From Hyphomicrobiales bacterium (lineage in GTDB: Bacteria > Pseudomonadota > Alphaproteobacteria > Rhizobiales > Devosiaceae): a DNA stretch of 64,000 nucleotides. A program made the position numbers and the translations under genes. The notes beneath the pieces are model-generated. The model saw nothing but the letters and a program-made list of their open reading frames with translations, had not been told where the DNA came from and searched no databases. Below are positions 15,974 to 24,310 of this stretch, in pieces. Numbering within the stretch: the stretch's first letter is position 1; every line of letters begins with the position of its first letter. The stretch lies in assembly GCA_027487555.1 (NCBI GenBank), contig JAIYDI010000018.1, positions 248,001 to 312,000 of the forward strand, given 5' to 3'.

Positions 15974-16950
15974 CACGCGTTGCAATCGTTGGCGGAGGGC
16001 TTGGCGGGGCGGCGCTGGCCGGAGCCCTGGCGAAGCACCATGAGGTGGCGCTGTTCGAAAAGGGCCGGGGGTTCGGCGGTCGCATGGCGACCCGGCAGAC
16101 CGCGGGCTACAGGTTCGACCACGGTGCGCAGTATTTCACTGTCGAGGCCCCGCGTTTCGCGGCGCTGCTAGAGCCGCTGCGCGCCGCCGGCGTGGTGGCG
16201 GAATGGGAAGGCGGGGAGGCGCTGTTCCGCGAGGGGCGGCGGCTGGATGTGACGAAGCCGCGTCGGCCGCGTTTGGTAGGCGTGCCCGGGATGAGCAACC
16301 TGGTACAGGCACTGGCCGGCACGGTCGATGCACAGTTCGGGGTTGATGTCGCGCTGCTTGCCGAGCGCCAGGGCAGCCTCTGGGCGCTGTCTGATGTCGA
16401 GGGCAAGCCGCTCGGAAGCTTCGATCTCGTGATTTCCACCGCGACGCCGCGGCAGACCATCGGCCTGTTCGGGGATCGTGTGCCAGTGGGGCATCCGTTG
16501 CGCGCGCAACGCATGGTGCCCTGCTACGCGCTCATGCTCGGCTGGGACCGGCCCTGGAAAGAAGACTGGGTGTCGGCGCGGATCGAAGGCGGCAAACTCG
16601 GCTTCATCGGCGTAAACAGCTCAAAGCCTGGACGTGACGCCACAACCACCGCACTCGTGGTGCACACGACGCCGGAAATGGCAGAGGTCCTGCTCGACCT
16701 TGCGCCGGACGAGATCGCGAGACGGGTCCAGACGGCCTTGATCGAAGAGGCAGGCATTGATGCCTCCGATGCGGCACTGTCGGTCGTGCATCGCTGGAAA
16801 TCCGCGCGTATGGCGCACGAAGCGGCGTTAGGCCCCTGGTTCGATGTCGAACAGGGACTGGCCGCGACCGGCGATTGGGCCGGCCGCTCGCGCGTCGAGC
16901 ATGTGGCGCTGGCGGCGCTCGATCTTGCCGCCAGCATTCATTCCGAATAG
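15970..16950 (+). CDS. Renalase-like FAD/NAD-dependent amine oxidoreductase
   Basis: This 326-aa flavoprotein has the FAD dinucleotide motif VAIVGGGLGGAALAGAL at residues 4-20, FEKGRGFGGRMATR at 34-47 and FDHGAQYFT at 54-62. These match the COG3380 renalase-like group, related to amine oxidases and protoporphyrinogen oxidase. Bacterial renalase-type enzymes oxidise aberrant forms of NAD(P)H, and other substrates are possible. It is translationally coupled to the DUF3429 gene, a pairing that may anchor its role at the membrane. Its 3' end overlaps the convergent amidase gene by 13 bases. Confidence 0.8.
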   Translation: MTRVAIVGGGLGGAALAGALAKHHEVALFEKGRGFGGRMATRQTAGYRFDHGAQYFTVEAPRFAALLEPLRAAGVVAEWEGGEALFREGRRLDVTKPRRPRLVGVPGMSNLVQALAGTVDAQFGVDVALLAERQGSLWALSDVEGKPLGSFDLVISTATPRQTIGLFGDRVPVGHPLRAQRMVPCYALMLGWDRPWKEDWVSARIEGGKLGFIGVNSSKPGRDATTTALVVHTTPEMAEVLLDLAPDEIARRVQTALIEEAGIDASDAALSVVHRWKSARMAHEAALGPWFDVEQGLAATGDWAGRSRVEHVALAALDLAASIHSE

Positions 16951-18491
16951 GGCGTTTCAACAAGCGCGGGTACGATGCGGTGTCGCGTGGCCTGTTCATA
17001 GGCATAGGCATACGCGAGCAGATCCGCCTCGCTCCACATGCGGCCAACGAAGATCAGAGCGAAGGGGGCGCCATTGCTGTAGCGGCCGGCGGGTACCGTG
17101 ACTCCCGGCAACCCAGCGATATTGATCTCCGACACCGTTGTCGCCGGGTAGGTGTCGTTGCTGAAAATGCCCGGCAGAGGATCGCTCGATTGCGGGAAGA
17201 CCAGGCCATCGAGCCCGAAGCTATCGAGGGTCGCGTTGAAGAGTGCCAGATAGTCGGTGCGCGCCTTGAGGAATTCCGAAAGATCCGGCGGGACGGTAGG
17301 GTCCTCAAGCGATTTCGCCAGCACCGGGCTTTGCTTTGGGTGGCCACCGAGGATGCCGCCGGGCGCAAACGGGTCTTCCGGGAGCAGCGCCTTGAGCTTT
17401 GCAAAGCTTGGTGCCCTGGCCGATGGACCGAGGCGCCGTAGCCAGAGTTCCATGTCGTAGGGCATCGATTCCATGCCGCGCGGATCGAACTCGCTATTGG
17501 CGCTCAGCCCGGAAAACGCAGTTCCCGCGAATGGGTCATCGACCAGTTCGGCGCCCAGCGACTTGATCTCGGCTACGGCGCGGTCATAGAGCGCCTGCGT
17601 TTCGGGCGCGATCGGCTTTGTCCGCCAGCCGGTACCGTAGAGCCCGAGCTTCTTGCCCTTGAGAGCCGACGGGGTGAGCTTTGACGTGTAGCCGCCGGGC
17701 GGGATATTGCCGATCGCGGCGACGGTCTTGGGGTCCTCGACCGAGTAACCGGCGAGAAGATCGAGCAGGATAGCCGCATCGATGACGGTGCGGGCATGCG
17801 GTCCGACGACATCGCGGGTGGAGCCGGCGAGCGGCGCCACACCGGCATTGGGGATAAGCGCAAAGCTCGGCTTCACAGAGATGAGGCTTTGCGCCGCGCC
17901 CGGGTTCTGGATCGAGCCGCCGGTTTCTTCGGCGAGGCCGACAACGGCAAAGCTCGCCGAAATCGCCGTGGCAGTGCCTGACGAACTGGCGCCGGGGCAG
18001 ATGGCGCGGTCGACGGCGTTGAAGGTCGGGCCGTCCCAGCTGGTGTTGGCCCGCGCGCCATCATGGCTGAACGCCGGGATATTGGTCTTGCCGAGGATGA
18101 CTGCCCCGGCCGCCTTGAGCCGCGCCACGACGGGCGCATCGCGCTCCGGCATCAGGTCGATGCCGCCGACGGCGGAGGCGAGTGGCGCCCAGCCGGCAGT
18201 GGAGGGGAGGCCGACCATGTCCATGGCCTCCTTCACCACCACGGGGACGCCTGCGAGCGGGCCGAGGGCTTCGCCCGCCGCCCGCCGGGCATCGATGGCG
18301 CGGGCGTCGTCGAGCGCCGTTGGGTTCATGAATGTGAATGCATTGTAGTAGGGCTCATAGCGCGCGATGCGCGCCAAATGCGCCGCAGTCAGCTGCTCGG
18401 AGGTGAACTTGCCCTTGGCAAAGCCCTCCTGCACATCGGCGATGGTCAGTTCAACAATGTCGATATCGGCGGCGGGCGCTAGGGCATTCAT
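16938..18491 (-). CDS. Amidase signature family hydrolase
   Basis: This 517-aa amidase has the Ser-cisSer-Lys triad visible as Lys87 (GVPVVVKEAMD), Ser169 (PGASSSGTAT) and Ser193 (ETGGSIQNPG). The last motif has Gln where GGSIR is usual, which could change oxyanion or substrate contacts. There is no signal peptide, so it is cytoplasmic. CAGGAG lies ten bases before the ATG. The gene follows the cysteine hydrolase at 18545-19243 with a 53-bp gap, so the two probably form an operon breaking an amide or ureido compound in successive steps. The exact substrate is not readable. Confidence 0.87.
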   Translation of the reverse strand: MNALAPAADIDIVELTIADVQEGFAKGKFTSEQLTAAHLARIARYEPYYNAFTFMNPTALDDARAIDARRAAGEALGPLAGVPVVVKEAMDMVGLPSTAGWAPLASAVGGIDLMPERDAPVVARLKAAGAVILGKTNIPAFSHDGARANTSWDGPTFNAVDRAICPGASSSGTATAISASFAVVGLAEETGGSIQNPGAAQSLISVKPSFALIPNAGVAPLAGSTRDVVGPHARTVIDAAILLDLLAGYSVEDPKTVAAIGNIPPGGYTSKLTPSALKGKKLGLYGTGWRTKPIAPETQALYDRAVAEIKSLGAELVDDPFAGTAFSGLSANSEFDPRGMESMPYDMELWLRRLGPSARAPSFAKLKALLPEDPFAPGGILGGHPKQSPVLAKSLEDPTVPPDLSEFLKARTDYLALFNATLDSFGLDGLVFPQSSDPLPGIFSNDTYPATTVSEINIAGLPGVTVPAGRYSNGAPFALIFVGRMWSEADLLAYAYAYEQATRHRIVPALVETPYSE

Positions 18492-18544
18492 CGATGTAGG
18501 CTCCTGATGGGGAGGCTGCCGGTCCTCGGAACGGCTGTGTGCTT

Positions 18545-19243
18545 TCAGGCGGCGGCGCGGGCCGCCGTCGAGCTGGCGATCAGATCCAGAAGATAGGGTG
18601 TATCCATGACGTCAGCAAAGATCGTGTACATGGAGAGCAGCGTCCCCAGATGCTCTTCGTCCGACAGCGTGGCGTTGGCGTCGGACATGAAGATGACGTT
18701 GTAGCCCATCTGCAGCGCGTCGCGTGCGGTGCTCTCGCAGCAGCAATTGGTGAGAGTTCCGGTAATGATAAGGGTGTCGATGCCGCGCGCCTTGAGGATC
18801 CGATCCATGTCGCAGGTTTCGGGGATGAGCGCCGAAAACCGGGTCTTGTCGACGATGATGTCGCTGTCGAGTACCTCCATCGACGGATCCATCTCCCAAT
18901 CCAGCATGCCGGCGCGCATCGTCTCCTGCGCGGCGAGCTGAGACGGCGGCAGGGTGCGGAACCAGTGATCCCAGCTCAGCTTCTCTGACGGGTCGTAGGT
19001 ATAGCGGGTGAAGACGTTGACGCCACCGGCGGCCCGTATCGCTGCGGAAATCGTGTTGATGGTGCCGGTGATCTCGCGTGTCATCGGCACCTCGATCGGC
19101 GCGCCTTCGGCGACGAAGCCGACCTGCATATCGACGCAGACATGCGCGACGCGGCTCATGTCGAGGGTCGAATAGATGTGGTCGCCGCCACGAACCTTGC
19201 GGACGCGCTCGATGATATGGGCTGGAATCGTGACCTTGTGCAT
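18545..19243 (-). CDS. Isochorismatase-family cysteine hydrolase (RutB/biuret-hydrolase-like)
   Basis: This 232-aa enzyme of the isochorismatase fold has the full amidohydrolase triad: Asp38 (CVDMQ), Lys133 (DKTRFSAL) and Cys168 in TNCCCEST. Three consecutive Cys residues at the nucleophile are unusual. Relatives include ureidoacrylate hydrolase RutB, biuret hydrolase and N-carbamoylsarcosine amidase, all cleaving a C-N bond of a carbamoyl or amide group. It precedes the amidase gene in the same direction and is divergent from the AmiC-like sensor, which supports an amide or ureide catabolic role. Confidence 0.85.
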   Translation of the reverse strand: MHKVTIPAHIIERVRKVRGGDHIYSTLDMSRVAHVCVDMQVGFVAEGAPIEVPMTREITGTINTISAAIRAAGGVNVFTRYTYDPSEKLSWDHWFRTLPPSQLAAQETMRAGMLDWEMDPSMEVLDSDIIVDKTRFSALIPETCDMDRILKARGIDTLIITGTLTNCCCESTARDALQMGYNVIFMSDANATLSDEEHLGTLLSMYTIFADVMDTPYLLDLIASSTAARAAA

Positions 19244-19505
19244 GGGGCAACCTTTGTCGGAGTGCTTGCGTTTTGGATAATAGAAAATGAAAGTATATGC
19301 TCAGGCCTTCATGTGCAAGTAGCATGATTGCCCACAAATTAGGCAACTGGCCTTTTCGCTGGTTTTGTCGGCAGATATTTGACAGGCCGAGGTGATCCAT
19401 GCACTCTTGAGTGTCCGGCGCGCGGAAGTTGTAGCCTAGGCAACCATTTCGTGCGGCCCTTGCCCTTGTGGCGTTGCAATGGGGAGCCGGTGAAAGGAGC
19501 GGGCG

Positions 19506-20543
19506 ATGAAGGTCGGTTTGTTGCATCCGCGCTCGGGTGTAGGCGGGCTCTGGGGCCCGGCGCTCGAGGCTGCTGCTCTGGTGGGCGCGGCCGAAATCAA
19601 TTCCAAGGGCGGCATAGACGGCCAGAAAGTGGAGATAGTCTTTGGCGATTGCGGTTTTTCGCATGATGAGGCGATGCAGACCGTCGACAGCCTGATCGAG
19701 GTGGAGGAGGTAGGCGCCATCATCGGGGGGCATGCCTCGAATGTGCGCGACGCCGTCAGCGCGCGGATCGCGCAGCGCGTGCCCTATATTTACACCCCGC
19801 AATATGAGGGTGGCGCGACTGGCCCGGCCACCGTGGCGATCGGCAGCGTCGACGCGGAATTGCTGGCGCCGGCCCTGGCCTGGTTCAAGGCAGAGCGGCA
19901 CGCGGAGCGGTTCTTCTTTGTCGGCAACGACTATATCTGGCCGCGAATGGCGGCGACGACCACCCGCAATATCCTGCGGCGAGAAGGCCTGCATCTTGTG
20001 GGCGAGCGGTTCTTGCCAGTGCAGATGGGCGTCGACTACGATCTGGTTCTGAAGCAGATCGTGCAGAGCCGGGCGCAGGTGGTGGTGCTGGCGCTTATTG
20101 GCTTCGCGGCGGTAGAATTCAACCGCGCCTTCGCGGCGGCCGGGCTCGACCAGAAGATGCTGCGCTTCGGGCTGATCGTCGACGAGACGGTCGTGGCCAA
20201 TATCGGCGCCGAGGCTTCCGTGGATGTCTATACCGCCGCGCATTACTTCAGCAGCCAGCGCAGTCGGTTCAACGATCATTTCCTTGAGCTCTACCATGAT
20301 GCGTTCGGCGCCTATGCTCCGCCCGCCTCCTGCGCATCCATCGGCTATTACGAGGGTTTGCATTCCCTCGCCGGGCTGGTGCGGGAATCAGGGTCGAGCG
20401 TGCCGCGCTACCTGGCCCATCGGCTTGACCGGCTCGGTACCCCGCACATGCGCGCGCACAGACCGGGCGGCTCGTGTCGCAGCGTGCAACTCGGCGTTGC
20501 GGACGGCGCGACGCTGCGCGTGCTGGCCAAATTGACGCATTGA
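19506..20543 (+). CDS. AmiC-like cytoplasmic ligand-binding protein (branched-chain/amide binding fold)
   Basis: This 345-aa protein has the periplasmic-binding type I fold of the Leu/Ile/Val, urea and AmiC group (MKVGLLHPRSGVGGLWGPAL, then IGGHASNVRDA). It has no signal peptide: AAGGAG lies eight bases before the ATG and an in-frame TGA sits only five codons upstream. It must therefore stay in the cytoplasm, as does AmiC, the amide sensor of Pseudomonas amidase control. No AmiR-like antiterminator is next to it. It is divergent from the cysteine hydrolase and amidase operon and may sense the amide substrate. Confidence 0.75.
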   Translation: MKVGLLHPRSGVGGLWGPALEAAALVGAAEINSKGGIDGQKVEIVFGDCGFSHDEAMQTVDSLIEVEEVGAIIGGHASNVRDAVSARIAQRVPYIYTPQYEGGATGPATVAIGSVDAELLAPALAWFKAERHAERFFFVGNDYIWPRMAATTTRNILRREGLHLVGERFLPVQMGVDYDLVLKQIVQSRAQVVVLALIGFAAVEFNRAFAAAGLDQKMLRFGLIVDETVVANIGAEASVDVYTAAHYFSSQRSRFNDHFLELYHDAFGAYAPPASCASIGYYEGLHSLAGLVRESGSSVPRYLAHRLDRLGTPHMRAHRPGGSCRSVQLGVADGATLRVLAKLTH

Positions 20544-20752
20544 GGCGTCAGCGCAAGATTATTTGCCAATGCAATATTGTCGCTTCGAAGGCGTGGTGCT
20601 ATACGGCGCGCGCTTCGGGGGTCTCGTCGCCGGTTCGGCGCAAGCGATCATGATCGAAGTGACCGACATTGTGGGGCCATGCGGTCCCGGCTGGTGTCGG
20701 CAGGCTGGATATGATAGAAAAAGAAACGGTCGAAAAATAAAGGAGGAGGGCG

Positions 20753-21172
20753 ATGGCAGCACCTCGCATGAAAGACCAGTTGGCCTATCTGATCGCAAGC
20801 GTGAACCGCCAGCTCGAACACGAGCTCGAAGAGCGCCTGCGCCCCGGTGGGGTGCCGATCGAGCAGTATCGCATTCTCGAAGTGCTCGATGCGACCGAGC
20901 CGTGCGCGATGGGGGAGATCGCGACGCAGTCGCTCATCGAGCCGCCGACCCTCACCAAGATCATCGACAAGATGGTGGCCGAGGGCCTCGTCTATCGCGC
21001 GCCGGATCCAGCCGATCGCCGCCGCGTGCTGATCCTTACGGCGCCTGCCGGCAAGGCGCTCTACAAGCGGCTGAAGGGCGTTTCGACAGCACAGGAGCAG
21101 CGGCTCGTGGAGCTGCTTGCGTCCGACAAGGCCTCGGCGCTGCGCGATATTCTGCGCGAGCTGATGCAGTAG
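20753..21172 (+). CDS. MarR-family transcriptional regulator
   Basis: This is a 139-aa winged-helix regulator starting at MAAPRMKDQLAY with AGGAGG upstream. The recognition region LIEPPTLTKIIDKMVAEGLV (about residues 62-81) is followed by the wing DPADRRRVLILTAPAG, both classic MarR features. MarR dimers usually bind small aromatic or acidic ligands and repress nearby genes. Here that could be the FAD monooxygenase downstream or the AmiC-like gene upstream. A strong terminator follows. Confidence 0.88.
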   Translation: MAAPRMKDQLAYLIASVNRQLEHELEERLRPGGVPIEQYRILEVLDATEPCAMGEIATQSLIEPPTLTKIIDKMVAEGLVYRAPDPADRRRVLILTAPAGKALYKRLKGVSTAQEQRLVELLASDKASALRDILRELMQ

Positions 21173-21205
21173 CCTTCAATATCGCGCCAGGTATCGTGCA
21201 TAGTG

Positions 21206-21227
21206 CAGCGGCCCCCCGGGGCCGCTG
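21206..21227 (+). terminator. Rho-independent terminator after the MarR gene
   Basis: CAGCGGCCCC and GGGGCCGCTG form a 10-bp G/C stem with a 2-base spacer, followed by TTCTTGTTC. It lies 34 bp past the MarR stop and would separate the regulator from the monooxygenase gene. Confidence 0.7.
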
Positions 21228-21291
21228 TTCTTGTTCATGAGGGACGCCGACGGCTGGCGGGGGCTCTGGATTGCAAGCTAGACTGGGCATC

Positions 21292-22526
21292 ATGCCCAAA
21301 GGTTCGAGGTCCGGTCGCGTACGCTCGACATCGCTATTGCCGGGGCTGGGCCGGGCGGTCTCGCCGCGGCGCTGTTCCTCGACCGTGCCGGCCATCGGGT
21401 GACCATATTCGAGCGGTTCGAGCGGCCGCAGCCTCTGGGCTCCGGGCTTATCCTGCAGCCGACCGGACTGGCAGTGCTGGATGGTCTCGGACTCGGTGAC
21501 GAGCTTGCCACGCTTGGCACCCGCATCGAGCGGCTGCATGGCACGGAATCGGCCAGCGGGCGCATCGTCCTCGATGTCCATTACCGCCCGCTCGGCGCCT
21601 ATAGCCGCGGCATAGGCCTCCACCGCGCCACCTTGTTCGACGCACTCCACCGTGCGGTTCTCGCGGCGGGCATCTCGGTCGTCTCGGGGGCCACGATTAC
21701 CGACGCACCGCTCGCCTCGGGGCGGCGCTGGCTGGATATGGGTGGGCGAAAGGAGGGGCCATTCGACCTCGTCGTCGATGCCACTGGCGCGCGCTCGCCA
21801 CTGCGGGGCCACGCACGCTATCCGGTCTCTCCCAGGCCGCTCGCCTATGGCGCGGTGTGGGCCACGGTTCCGTGGGTCGAAGCGGGGTTCGATGCCCATG
21901 CCTTGACGCAGCGCTACCGCAAGGCGCGGGTGATGATCGGTGTCCTGCCGATCGGCCGGCGCGAGATGGGCGGTCCAGCACTGGCGGCATTCTTCTGGAG
22001 CCTGACGCCTGAGACCTATCCGGCCTTTGTCGCGCGTGGCTTTCAGGCCTTTCGGGACGATGTCCTCTCGCACTGGCCCGAAGTGGCGCCGCATCTTTCC
22101 CACATTTCGGATTTCGACGCGCTGACCCTTGCACGATACGCCCATGGCACCATGCGGCTCCCCGCCGGCGAGGGCATCGTCTTCATCGGCGACAGCGCGC
22201 ATACGACAAGCCCGCAACTGGGGCAGGGCGCCAACATGGCGCTGCTCGATGCCGCGGCGCTTGTCACAGCGCTCACGCGAAGCGCGTTCGTCGGGGAGGC
22301 ACTCCAGCGTTATAGCCGCCTCCGGCGCTGGCATGTGCGCCTTTACCAATGGGCGTCGCGTACGCTGACGCCCTTCTACCAGTCCGATGGCAATCTATAT
22401 CCGCTGCTGCGCGACGTGCTGCTGAGTGGCGTCGCGCATGTGCCGCCCGTGCCGTGGTTGCTCGCCGCGCTGGTCGCCGGCCAACTGATCGACCCGCTCA
22501 AGTCGCTGGACCTCGCAGAGGGCTGA
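21292..22526 (+). CDS. FAD-dependent monooxygenase (UbiH/PHBH type), 5' end apparently frameshifted
   Basis: The protein has FAD motifs LDIAIAGAGPGGLAAAL (codons 21324-21374), TIFERFERPQPLGSG and, near the C-terminus, GDSAHTTSPQLGQGAN, the set found in aromatic-ring hydroxylases. In the frame encoding the nucleotide-binding motif there is no ATG, GTG or TTG between the stop at 21279 and the motif. The first usable start (GTG at 21399) would delete it. An ATG at 21292 lies in another frame, and one missing base near it would give MPxRFEVRSRTLDIAI. This looks like a recent frameshift, a sequence error or a non-standard start. The rest is intact. The substrate is unknown. Confidence 0.7.
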
Positions 22527-22892
22527 TCGAGGCGCCTCCCAGGGGCTTCAAAGACCTCGTTCAGACTCTGTTCATCAATGCGGCAGCCAGATGGCGGCGG
22601 TGGGCATTCGGGGTGGGCCTGCGCAGGCGCAGAGACGTGGCGTCGCCCTCAGGGCCATTTCCAAGCTATCTATCAAGCTTCTGATATTCCATCCGAATTA
22701 CCTTGTCCCCGTCACTCCCGGCCATGCGATAATGGCGGTGTTTATTGATCCCCTGTTGAGGTCATCAACTACAGGTCGGAGGCAGGAATTGCAGTGTCGA
22801 AAGGCCCGTTCATCTTGAGAAAAAACACCCGGATTGCTCCGGGTGTGAGGTGTCCGCCAGCGGTGCGTCTGACGGAGGTCGGGAAGGCCGGG
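22527..22892. other. 366-bp convergent spacer
   Basis: The spacer lies between the FAD monooxygenase and the convergent amidase operon. It holds the terminator at 22825-22846 and a short CCTGCGCAGG palindrome near 22618. Otherwise I see no gene, RNA or conserved element in it. Confidence 0.6.
22825..22846 (-). terminator. Rho-independent terminator of the amidase operon
   Basis: ACACCCGGA and TCCGGGTGT form a 9-bp stem with a 4-base loop. Read on the minus strand, it is followed directly by a run of six U (22820-22825). It lies 46 bp after the last amidase stop and is the clearest intrinsic terminator in the window. Confidence 0.85.
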
Positions 22893-24290
22893 TCAGAGGG
22901 CCGGATGCCTGGTGTGCCAGTCGGTCGCCTGCTGATAGGCGTCGGCAACCTTGAGCAGCAGCGCTTCGGAGCCAGGTGCGCCGGCGAGCTGGAAGGCGAT
23001 GGGCCGGCCATCCGCCGTGAAGCCGCAGGGCAGGGTAACCGTCGGAGTGCCGGTGGCGTTGAAGGGGGAGGTGAATTTGCCGATATTGTTGAAGTCTTCG
23101 GCGACCTGGGCGCGCATTTCGCTCCAGGTCGGGGTGCCGAGCCGGAAGACCGGCATCACGAAGATATCGATCTCGGTGAAGAGCTTGATCACCGCGCCGC
23201 GGAACTTGCGCCGTTCGACATTGCCCTGTCCGGTCTCGGCGGGCGTGACGTTGGCCACCTGCATCATCTGCTTGATCGCGGGGCCATACTCGTCGGCGCG
23301 GGAGGGGTAGGTTTCGATATGGGCGGCGAGCAGTTCGCCGATGGTGAGCGGCATGGTGTATCGGAGCAGAGCCTCCTGGGACGGGAACGTCACCGGGCGG
23401 GTCTCGGCGCCGAGGCTTTCGAGCACCTTCACCGCGTCCTTGAGGGCGGCAAGTGTCTGCGGCTCGCAGCCCTCGCCGACATGGTCCCAGTCGAGGCCGA
23501 TCTTCACGCCCGTGGCCCCGTAGATGCCCTTGAGGCCGCCGAGATAGTCGGGCACCGGGTCGGGCAGGGTGGTGGTGTCGTTTGGGTCCCACCCGGCCAG
23601 GGCCTGCAGCATCGCTGCAGCGTCCGCGGCCGAGCGTGCCATGGGGCCGAGATGGTCATAGGTCGCTGCGAGGTCGAAAATGCCGTAGCGGGAGATCAAC
23701 CCCCAGGTCGGTTTGACGCCGGTAAGGCTGTTGCAGGCGGAGGGGAAGCGGATCGAGCCGCCCGTGTCGGATCCGATGGAGCAATAGGTCAGCCCCGCGG
23801 CCGTCGCGACGCCGGAGCCAGAGGACGAAACGCCGACCCAGACGTCGGATTTCCACGGGTTCACCGGCTCGGGGAACTCGGGGTGATGCTCAAGCGTCGC
23901 GCCCTCGGTCATGTGCAGCTTGCCGAGCAGCACGGAACCCGCTTCGGCAAGCTTCGTCACCACCGTTGCGTCATAGCCCGGCTTGAAATCGCGATGGATC
24001 GACATGCCCGCTGTGGTGGTGATGCCCTTGGTGAAGCAGAGGTCCTTCACGGCAAGCGGGATTCCGTGCAGCGGTCCGCGATAGCGGCCGGCGCGGATTT
24101 CCGCCTCGGCGGCCTTTGCCTGCGCCATGGCCAGTTCTGGGGTCACCGTGGTGTAGCTCCTGAGACCTGGGTCGAGCGCTTCGATGCGGTTAAGGATCGC
24201 CTCGGTCACCTCGACCGGCGAGATCGCGCCCGACTTGATGTGTTCGGCGACCTTGGTGAGTGGCTGGTAATGGATATCGGTGATGGACAT
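22893..24290 (-). CDS. Amidase signature family hydrolase (third of three tandem amidases)
   Basis: This 465-aa cytoplasmic amidase has triad Lys82 (PLAVKDLCF), cis-Ser155 (VGVSSSGSG) and nucleophile Ser179 (DTGGSIRFPSA). It ends AYQQATDWHTRHPAL, nearly identical to the end of the next amidase, and the two share an exact 31-bp stretch there, so they are paralogues from duplication. It is the last gene of the leftward amide operon, 20 bp after the middle amidase, and is followed by an intrinsic terminator. Three different amidases in one operon suggest several amide bonds of one substrate or a family of substrates. Confidence 0.88.
   Translation of the reverse strand: MSITDIHYQPLTKVAEHIKSGAISPVEVTEAILNRIEALDPGLRSYTTVTPELAMAQAKAAEAEIRAGRYRGPLHGIPLAVKDLCFTKGITTTAGMSIHRDFKPGYDATVVTKLAEAGSVLLGKLHMTEGATLEHHPEFPEPVNPWKSDVWVGVSSSGSGVATAAGLTYCSIGSDTGGSIRFPSACNSLTGVKPTWGLISRYGIFDLAATYDHLGPMARSAADAAAMLQALAGWDPNDTTTLPDPVPDYLGGLKGIYGATGVKIGLDWDHVGEGCEPQTLAALKDAVKVLESLGAETRPVTFPSQEALLRYTMPLTIGELLAAHIETYPSRADEYGPAIKQMMQVANVTPAETGQGNVERRKFRGAVIKLFTEIDIFVMPVFRLGTPTWSEMRAQVAEDFNNIGKFTSPFNATGTPTVTLPCGFTADGRPIAFQLAGAPGSEALLLKVADAYQQATDWHTRHPAL
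22912..22942 (-). repeat. 31-bp exact direct repeat, copy 1 (3' end of an amidase gene)
   Basis: This stretch is identical base for base to 24333-24363 and encodes the same C-terminal residues (AYQQATDWHT) of the two neighbouring amidases. Recombination between the copies would delete or fuse one amidase gene. Confidence 0.85.
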
Positions 24291-24310
24291 GGCGGGTTCC
24301 GATGGACTTT

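Noticed and set aside
18612-20363. A 583-codon minus-strand frame spanning the AmiC-like gene, the intergenic region and the cysteine hydrolase
   Set aside because: It lies in an alternative frame over two recognised genes and has no family features.
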